From a bacterium (GTDB lineage Bacteria; Patescibacteriota; Minisyncoccia; Moranbacterales; UBA2206), in contig JAKQLJ010000031.1 in assembly GCA_029567195.1 (NCBI GenBank), forward strand, positions 1-32,903: DNA of 32,903 nt, given 5' to 3'. The position numbers and the translations under genes are program-made. A model generated the notes under the pieces. The model had not been told where the DNA came from. It was given only the letters and a program-made list of their open reading frames with translations, and searched no databases. Each line of letters opens with the position of its first letter. Position 1 is the stretch's first letter. Shown here in pieces: positions 28,170 to 32,903 of the stretch.

Positions 28170-29000
28170 TTAAAATTCATATTCGACGTTTCCCGCCTCA
28201 TCCGTCCTTTTGATGGTCACATTATATAACTTTATTCTTTCCAAAGTTTCAGCCGCCGGATGCCCAAAGCGATTATTCTTACCGACTGATATTACGACTT
28301 CTTTCGGCTTCACAGCCTCCAAAAATTCCTTGCTGGTTGAATATTTTGATCCATGATGCCCCACTTTTAAAAATCGGGACTCCAGATTGACTTTTTTATC
28401 AGTTAAGTTCTTTTCGCCTTCCATTGTTAAATCTCCGACAAGCAAAAAAGAGTTTTCACCCACAGTGAGACGCGAAACGATGCTGGAAATATTAGTATCT
28501 TTTGGATGATTTTTTTCCTGGCTGCCATCGGGAGACAAAATATTCAAATTAATATTTTCGCTTATTTTTATTTCCATATCCGCTTTTCCTTCTGAATAAT
28601 TGATACTCTTTCTCTCTCTTGCTTCCCTATACTTTTTATAAACCTGGGTTTCCGTTTCCACTCCGTTATCAATCAGCTGGCCGATTTGATAATTATTCAT
28701 TACATCAATAAGCCCGTCGATGTGGTCCTCGTCCGGATGGGTAGCAATTACCAATTCGATGTTCCTATCCCAAAAAGGAATTTCCTCGCCCAGTTTTTCC
28801 AGAATTTTTTGCCCGTCCGGCCCGCCATCGATAAGAATCTGTTTACTGCCCTGTTCAATGAGAATCGCATCGCCCTGTCCGACATCAAAAAAGACCACTT
28901 TTATTTCCCGACTTCTCTCATAATAAATAATTCCGGCTAAAATTACCGCCAGTAAAGTCAAGAAAAGAAGGATGGAATATAGAGCTTTTCTGTTGGGCAT
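28170..29000 (-). CDS. Metallo-beta-lactamase-fold protein, ComEC C-terminal-domain-like
   Basis: The 276-residue protein has one N-terminal membrane anchor (LYSILLFLTLLAVILAGIIY) and a metallo-beta-lactamase domain: VVFFDVGQGDAILIE, LIDGG, THPDEDHIDGL (the HxHxDH-type motif, here with TH-PDEDH), LLVGDLT, LKVGHHGSKYSTS and VVISVGKNNRFGHP. In other bacteria this domain is the C-terminal part of ComEC and may degrade the non-transported DNA strand. Here it is a separate gene directly after the membrane part, 55 bp apart, with a small repeat between the two. It is presumably secreted and anchored outside. The final RTDEAGNVEYEF is typical of such domains. Confidence 0.9.
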   Translation of the reverse strand: MPNRKALYSILLFLTLLAVILAGIIYYERSREIKVVFFDVGQGDAILIEQGSKQILIDGGPDGQKILEKLGEEIPFWDRNIELVIATHPDEDHIDGLIDVMNNYQIGQLIDNGVETETQVYKKYREARERKSINYSEGKADMEIKISENINLNILSPDGSQEKNHPKDTNISSIVSRLTVGENSFLLVGDLTMEGEKNLTDKKVNLESRFLKVGHHGSKYSTSKEFLEAVKPKEVVISVGKNNRFGHPAAETLERIKLYNVTIKRTDEAGNVEYEF

Positions 29001-29010
29001 AGCTTATTTA

Positions 29011-29046
29011 TGTCATTGCGAGGAAGTCTTCGACCGAAGCAATCTC
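29011..29046. repeat. Palindromic repeat between the two comEC parts
   Basis: TGTCATTGCGAGGAAGTCTT followed by CGACCGAAGCAATCTC. The type TGTCATTGCGAGG...GAAGCAATCTC is familiar as a dispersed intergenic element in many bacterial genomes. It fills the gap between the ComEC membrane gene and its metallo-beta-lactamase partner. Confidence 0.65.
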
Positions 29047-29055
29047 TTTCTAATT

Positions 29056-30567
29056 TTAATTATCTTTATCTAAGGATGACGATTCTTTTTTTATTTTTTT
29101 CTTGAACAAAAAAATTCCTCCTAATAAAATTATATACCACAAAACCACTACCCACCATGGAAAAGATTCTATCTTGAGAGAAGCATATTTTAGACTAGCC
29201 ATATATCTTATCAGCTCCGTTTCATATTTTAACGGCAAGAATGCCAACCAGAAGAAAACCTGCCCGAAAGGCGGAAAAACAAAAGAAAAAGCTACTGCCA
29301 AAAAACCAAGAAGCATAGTAAGAGGAATTATCGGCAAAACTAGAATATTAGCCAGCGGCGAAACCAGGGATAATTTTTCAAAATTAATAAATATAACCGG
29401 CAAAACAAAAATTTGGGCGGAAATTGTCAGCATCAGGATTTCCGTTATTCCAAATGCTTTATATTTTTTGACCAGATAGTTCTGAAACAGCGGATAGATA
29501 TAGATTATGCCAAGAGTCGCCAAAAACGAAAGTTGAAAACCGATATCCCAACGCAAAAGAAGCGGGTTTATGAAAAGCATAACGACAGCCGAAGCTAAAA
29601 TGGCATTTTGGGAATTGGCCAGCCGGCCGTTTTTTATTCCCCACAAAAGAAGTCCGCCCATAATTCCGGCCCGCACCGCCGATGAGGGAAAGCCAATCAT
29701 AAAAATGAAGAGAAAAATTCCTAAAATTGCCAGCCAAAACGCTTGACGCCGCCAAAGTCCCAAAAAAATTCCCAGCGCCATAAGATATTCGGCAATAATG
29801 GTGACATTATAACCGGAAACAGCCACAATATGAGTCATGCCAGTAATGGAAAAAGCTTCCTGATAATTTTTGCTCATCTGGTCATCTCCGCCCAAAAGAA
29901 GACCGGATAGAAGCCCCGACTGAGGAGCAGGAAGAAAAGCAGCTATTTTAGAATCAACTTTATTTCTTAAATTAAGAACAAAGACATAAATTTTATTTCC
30001 CCCGTTTGCCTTTCCTTCAGCCGGCGGACTTTCTATTTTTGGACTTTTGCATTCCCAAAAAATACCATCTTTGGCCAGATACATCCGGTAATCAAAATTG
30101 CTTTCTTTGTTGTTTTTGGGAATTTCCAGCCGGCAATTTATTTTTAAAATATCCCCGTACCGGTATTCCGGAAATATTCCGGTTCTCGCGATGAATTTCC
30201 CGCCCTTGGACACTGGATGTCCAAGTAAGGGTGTAATTTTTAAATTTTGGTATCCATTTTTTAATTCCGGTTCTCTGATTACCATAACCTCCCCGGAAAA
30301 ATCCTTACCTTGAGCGTTTTTTAGACTATCAAGATTTTTCTCCGTCAAATGTATTCCAAAAATGAAAAATAAAATAAAAAATCCGGCAATAAGCGCCGGT
30401 CTGTTTTTGTAAAAAATGACAATGACAACCAGAGAAATTATGAGAGGAAAAAACAAAAGAAAACTATCGAAATTGCGCGGATACCAAAAAGAGGCGCCAA
30501 AAACGCCTCCGATGAAAGCTAAGGATAAAATGAAGAATATTTTAGATTTAGTCACTTGCGTTGTCAT
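29056..30567 (-). CDS. comEC: ComEC/Rec2-type DNA uptake channel, membrane part only
   Basis: ComEC is the inner-membrane channel for single-stranded DNA in natural transformation. The 503-residue protein has two N-terminal membrane segments, a soluble region (about residues 75-190) with GDILKINCRLEIP, and the competence domain: PQSGLLSGLLLGG, FSITGMTHIVAVSGYNVTII, FPSSAVRAGIMGGLLLWG, and RWDIGFQLSFLATLGIIYIYP. It ends at the last membrane segment and a short charged tail, without the metallo-beta-lactamase domain, which follows as a separate gene. The ATG at 30567 lies in a dispersed repeat, its A and T forming the end of the hairpin arm; GTG 30555 (VTKSKIFF) is an alternative. Confidence 0.92.
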   Translation of the reverse strand: MTTQVTKSKIFFILSLAFIGGVFGASFWYPRNFDSFLLFFPLIISLVVIVIFYKNRPALIAGFFILFFIFGIHLTEKNLDSLKNAQGKDFSGEVMVIREPELKNGYQNLKITPLLGHPVSKGGKFIARTGIFPEYRYGDILKINCRLEIPKNNKESNFDYRMYLAKDGIFWECKSPKIESPPAEGKANGGNKIYVFVLNLRNKVDSKIAAFLPAPQSGLLSGLLLGGDDQMSKNYQEAFSITGMTHIVAVSGYNVTIIAEYLMALGIFLGLWRRQAFWLAILGIFLFIFMIGFPSSAVRAGIMGGLLLWGIKNGRLANSQNAILASAVVMLFINPLLLRWDIGFQLSFLATLGIIYIYPLFQNYLVKKYKAFGITEILMLTISAQIFVLPVIFINFEKLSLVSPLANILVLPIIPLTMLLGFLAVAFSFVFPPFGQVFFWLAFLPLKYETELIRYMASLKYASLKIESFPWWVVVLWYIILLGGIFLFKKKIKKESSSLDKDN

Positions 30568-30590
30568 TCCCGCGAAAGCGGGAATCTAGT
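30563..30590. repeat. Dispersed palindromic repeat, short copy C
   Basis: ATTCCCGC, GAAA, GCGGGAAT: a perfect 8-bp stem, preceded by TTGTC and followed by CTAG. It overlaps the annotated start codon of comEC and belongs to the same family as copies A and B. Confidence 0.75.
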
Positions 30591-30637
30591 GAAGCAACTT
30601 AAATTAATAACGGGTTCTGGGTTAAGTCAGGGAAATA

Positions 30638-30859
30638 TTATAAAATTATATCAACTATTTTAGTCTTGGCGCTTTTTCCGCCCACAATTTCCACGTTCGA
30701 TTTGGAAACATTAAAATAACCTGCCAGAATTTCAATGAGGGCCTTGTTGGCCTTTCCCTCCACCGGCGGCGCCGTTAATTTCACCCTGTATTCCCCTTCG
30801 GAAATTTTTATTATTTCATTTCGGGAAGACCGGGGAATGACTTTCACATAAATTCGCAT
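30638..30859 (-). CDS. DUF167 (YggU/UPF0235) family protein
   Basis: The 73-residue protein starts MRIYVKVIPRSSRNEI, followed by YRVKLTAPPVEGKANKALIE and GGKSAKTKIV. The V.P.S..N....G....L.APPVEGKAN..... pattern is the hallmark of DUF167. Function unknown; the family has a small alpha/beta fold. It lies 31 bp after nrdG and before comEC in the same operon. No Shine-Dalgarno is seen. Confidence 0.92.
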   Translation of the reverse strand: MRIYVKVIPRSSRNEIIKISEGEYRVKLTAPPVEGKANKALIEILAGYFNVSKSNVEIVGGKSAKTKIVDIIL

Positions 30860-30890
30860 AGAAAAATAATTTCCTATTTTTAAAATTAAA

Positions 30891-31592
30891 TCACCCTCTT
30901 ATTCCTGATTTTTCAAAATTTTTTTCAATTTTTTTAAGTATTTTTTCCAAATCCAGCTTTTTACCCTTGGTTTTTTTCTTGATATTCGGATCGAGCGTCT
31001 TTTTTTCCCGATATCTTTGAAGCCAATAAGATTGCGCGCCCTTTATCCACTTGGCAATGGCCAAAAAATCTTTTTCTTCGTGGATTCCCGGCACTGCCGT
31101 TGTCCGAAACTCATATGGAATGCGGCTGTTCATAATGAGATTGACGCTCAATTCAATTCTCTTTATATCAAATTTAACCCCTGAGGCTTTATCGTATTTT
31201 TTAATCTGATTTTTGATATCCATAGCGATAAAATCCACCAATTTTTCGCTTATCACTTTTCTTAAGACGTCCGGCCGAGTGCCGTTAGTGTCCAGCTTCA
31301 CAGCGTATCCCAATTTTTTAATTTTTTTGATGAAATTGATGATGTCCGGCTGGACAGTCGGCTCTCCGCCTGTGATGCATATTCCGTCCAATTTTCCTTT
31401 TCTTGTTTTAAGAAAATCCAAAAATTCTTTTTCCGTATTTTTTATGCCGGATATATTATACATACCGCCCCCCACTAATTCCGGATTATGGCAAAATGGA
31501 CAGCGAAAACTGCAGCCCACAGTAAAAACCGTAGCGGCAATTTTTCCCGGATAATCGATAAGCGTCAGTTTTTGAAAACCGGCAATGTTCAT
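30891..31592 (-). CDS. nrdG: Anaerobic ribonucleotide reductase activating enzyme (radical SAM)
   Basis: NrdG generates the glycyl radical on NrdD using S-adenosylmethionine and a [4Fe-4S] cluster. The 233-residue protein begins MNIAGFQKLTLIDYPGKIAA and has the radical SAM motif CSFRCPFC (Cys 27, 31, 34; CxxxCxxC), HNPELV, the SAM-binding ITGGEPTVQPD, KLDTNGTRP and DFIAMDIKN. The domain layout resembles the NrdG2-like activases (about 230 residues, PfIA-like N-terminus) rather than the short E. coli type of 154 residues. It follows nrdD and the small glycyl-radical-like gene, so all three are probably cotranscribed and act together. A hairpin lies in its 5' gap. Confidence 0.92.
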   Translation of the reverse strand: MNIAGFQKLTLIDYPGKIAATVFTVGCSFRCPFCHNPELVGGGMYNISGIKNTEKEFLDFLKTRKGKLDGICITGGEPTVQPDIINFIKKIKKLGYAVKLDTNGTRPDVLRKVISEKLVDFIAMDIKNQIKKYDKASGVKFDIKRIELSVNLIMNSRIPYEFRTTAVPGIHEEKDFLAIAKWIKGAQSYWLQRYREKKTLDPNIKKKTKGKKLDLEKILKKIEKNFEKSGIRG

Positions 31593-31606
31593 TATTTAGT
31601 ATAAAT

Positions 31607-31638
31607 CGGGGCGATTCCAAATAAATGAAATCACCCCG
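31607..31638 (-). promoter_or_regulatory. Hairpin between the small NrdD-like gene and nrdG
   Basis: On the minus strand CGGGGTGATT, 12-nt loop, AATCGCCCCG (10 bp with one T-G wobble), followed by ATTTATAC. The T-run is too short for a good terminator. It lies 15 bp before the nrdG ATG and may control stability or translation. Confidence 0.5.
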
Positions 31639-31662
31639 CTATCTTCTAATATTTTTTATATC

Positions 31663-31920
31663 TCAACAATAAGATTTATTTAGGGAATATTCCTTTCTGT
31701 CTTTGAATTCCTCGCTCTTTCCGGCATTCCACTGAGCGACTGGACGGATATAACCGACGATTCGGGAATAGACTTCCGTTTTTTGGAAATTACGCAGAAC
31801 CGGATCAATTTTATGGCAACTTTTGCATTTTATGAACAATCCGCTTGCTGTTTCGTAAGACATAAATTCTTCATTTTTTTGAAGTGTTTTTCCGCAATCA
31901 TGGCAAATATATTTTTCCAT
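31663..31920 (-). CDS. Small zinc-ribbon protein with NrdD glycyl-radical C-terminus
   Basis: The 85-residue protein (start ATG 31920, MEKYICHDCGKTLQ) has two CxxC pairs (Cys 6, 9, 32, 35), probably a zinc ribbon, and then a tail (residues 49-77) that matches the C-terminus of the adjacent NrdD at 28 of 29 positions: EVYSRIVGYIRPVAQWNAG and on. The Gly in RIVGYIRP (G56) corresponds to the expected glycyl-radical residue. The protein therefore looks like a detached radical domain. By analogy with YfiD/GrcA, which replaces the oxygen-damaged end of pyruvate formate-lyase, it might repair or substitute NrdD; this is inference. It lies 29 bp after nrdD and 70 bp before nrdG. The longer ORF track start (32067) reads into nrdD out of frame and is rejected. 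Confidence 0.82.
   Translation of the reverse strand: MEKYICHDCGKTLQKNEEFMSYETASGLFIKCKSCHKIDPVLRNFQKTEVYSRIVGYIRPVAQWNAGKSEEFKDRKEYSLNKSYC
31689..31776 (-). repeat. DNA duplication of the nrdD 3' end, copy 1
   Basis: These 88 nt match 31976-32063 with five mismatches (about 94% identity by eye, no gaps). They encode the glycyl-radical tail of the small protein. The level of identity points to recent duplication or gene conversion. Confidence 0.9.
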
Positions 31921-31949
31921 ATTTTTGTTTTTATTTATATAATTAATTT

Positions 31950-32903
31950 TTATTTTTTGCTCTTTTGCACCACAAATTCTTTTCTGTCCTTGAATTCCTG
32001 GCTCTTTCCGGCGTTCCACTGAGCGACTGGACGGATATAGCCGACGATTCGGGAATAGACTTCGCATTTCTGCTCAATCACGCATTTGGGACAAGTTTCG
32101 TGTTCCCCTTCGATGTAACCGTGAGCCGGGCAAATGCTAAAAGTCGGCGAAAGAGTAAAGTATGGAAGGGTAAAATTTTCAGCTATTTTCTTTACCAGTC
32201 TTTTGGTGGTGTCGATGTCATATATTCTCTCTCCCAAAAATCCGTGAAGTACCGTTCCGCCGGTATATTTGGTCTGTAATTTGTCTTGGAGTTCCAGCGC
32301 TTCAAAAAGATCGTCCGTATACCCGACAGGAAGCTGGGAAGAGTTGGTATAATACGGCTGGGCACCTTTTTCCACCGCCCCATTGTTGGCAAAAATCATC
32401 TTGGGAAATCTTTTTTTGTCCTTAATGGCCAGCCTATAGCTTGTTCCTTCGGCCGGAGTGGCTTCCAAATTATAAAGGTTGCCGGTTTCCTTTTGATATT
32501 TTATCATCCTATCTCTCATATGTTCCAAAATTTCTTCCGCCAGCGCTATTCCTTTTTTGGTCGAAGTTCCTTCGCCTATAAAATTAACCAGCGCTTCATT
32601 CATGCCAACCAAACCAATGGTGGAAAAATGATTTCCCCAATAAGATCCTCTTCTTTTGAAAATATTGTCCAGATAAAATTTGGAATATGGATAAAGCCCT
32701 TTGACAGTATAATTTTCAATTATTTTTCTTTTAATCTCCAGACTTATTTGCGCTAAGTCCATAAGAGCATCCAAACGCTTGAAAAAGTCTGCTTTGTTTT
32801 TCGCCAAATAACCAATCCGGGGCATATTGATGGTAACCACTCCGACAGATCCGGTTAGCGGGGCTGCGCCAAAAAGCCCGCCCATTCTTTTGTGAAGCTC
32901 CCT
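31950..32903 (-). CDS. nrdD: Anaerobic ribonucleoside-triphosphate reductase, C-terminal part (cut by right edge)
   Basis: Class III ribonucleotide reductase makes deoxynucleotides under anoxia using a glycyl radical. The frame is open through the right edge (RELHKRMGGLFG), so the first listed Met at 32885 is internal. Visible motifs are GSVGVVTINMPRIGY, TIGLVGMNEALVNFIGEGT, NLEATPAEGTSYRLA, YYTNSSQLPVGYTDD and GGTVLHGFLGERI, then the C-terminal zinc site (CPAHGY ... CPKC) and the glycyl-radical tail SRIVGYIRPVAQWNAG. The N-terminal ATP-cone and first half of the barrel are outside the window. About 318 residues are visible. The gene leads the operon with the small tail-like protein and nrdG. 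31976-32063 is copy 2 of the duplication. Confidence 0.95.
   Translation of the reverse strand, partial: RELHKRMGGLFGAAPLTGSVGVVTINMPRIGYLAKNKADFFKRLDALMDLAQISLEIKRKIIENYTVKGLYPYSKFYLDNIFKRRGSYWGNHFSTIGLVGMNEALVNFIGEGTSTKKGIALAEEILEHMRDRMIKYQKETGNLYNLEATPAEGTSYRLAIKDKKRFPKMIFANNGAVEKGAQPYYTNSSQLPVGYTDDLFEALELQDKLQTKYTGGTVLHGFLGERIYDIDTTKRLVKKIAENFTLPYFTLSPTFSICPAHGYIEGEHETCPKCVIEQKCEVYSRIVGYIRPVAQWNAGKSQEFKDRKEFVVQKSKK
31976..32063 (-). repeat. DNA duplication of the nrdD 3' end, copy 2
   Basis: This is the nrdD partner of 31689-31776. It encodes the NrdD glycyl-radical tail. Upstream of this block the two genes no longer align, so only the tail was duplicated or converted. Confidence 0.9.

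Noticed and set aside
31921-32067. N-terminal extension of the small NrdD-like ORF (track start 32067)
   Set aside because: The extra 49 residues are nrdD read in another frame (MRSLFPNRRLYPSS); the zinc-ribbon protein starts naturally at ATG 31920 after the nrdD stop.
1-32903. CRISPR array, prophage or complete insertion sequence
   Set aside because: No regularly spaced repeats, phage structural genes, integrase or transposase could be seen anywhere in the window.

Overview
The window reads as part of a small-genome, AT-rich bacterium of the Candidate Phyla Radiation (Patescibacteria, Parcubacteria-like). This is inferred from short gene distances, many genes without a clear Shine-Dalgarno, the set of short or split housekeeping proteins (hinge-less SMC, MurF without its usual N-terminal domain, ComEC split into two genes), a class III ribonucleotide reductase, and dispersed TGTCATTCCC-type palindromes. 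The genetic code looks standard, because TGA serves as a stop. No taxonomic marker was searched.

Layout. 1-2885 (minus): the N-terminus of a probable membrane glycosyltransferase, then an operon of a winged-helix/nucleotidyltransferase-like protein, RmuC and a small membrane protein. 3141-4442 (plus): a stand-alone gene joining a putative helix-turn-helix region, a coiled coil and a RelE/HigB-like toxin domain, with its own terminator. 4543-10405 (minus): a short dcw cell-wall/division cluster, mraZ-rsmH-ftsL-ftsI-murF, followed by a small membrane protein with its own consensus promoter. The cluster starts at a good promoter with tandem MraZ boxes. 10576-12525 (minus): typA with a hairpin-containing leader. 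12547-16956 (plus): a lipoprotein, a two-repeat beta-rich conserved protein, a GtrA-like protein, dnaX, a GIY-YIG nuclease and tRNA-Gln.

17000-17970 is mostly non-coding. It holds one small minus-strand gene, a degenerate dispersed repeat, a polypyrimidine tract and a possible gene remnant. 17978-20289 (plus): a membrane GT-C-like protein and a family 2 glycosyltransferase, presumably envelope glycan assembly. 20349-21996 (minus): rpsP, an L10-type leader, rplJ and rplL. 21993-26075 (minus): smc and a second GT-C membrane protein. 26152-28082 (minus): rpmF, a GxxExxY protein, nusB and rnc, an RNA/ribosome operon. 28170-32903 (minus): nrdD (cut by the right edge), a small NrdD C-terminus-like protein, nrdG, a DUF167 protein, a split comEC and its metallo-beta-lactamase partner.

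Most unusual observations: (1) an 85-residue protein between nrdD and nrdG carries a nearly identical copy of the NrdD glycyl-radical tail behind its own zinc ribbon, resembling a spare-part radical subunit; (2) a GIY-YIG nuclease gene is bracketed by a 22-nt exact direct repeat of the 5' end of tRNA-Gln, and its stop codon lies inside the tRNA; (3) the single-gene HTH/coiled-coil/RelE fusion; (4) the hinge-less SMC; (5) a dispersed palindromic repeat family that touches comEC, the 17234 gene and the left flank, with a possible unrelated palindromic insert inside rsmH.
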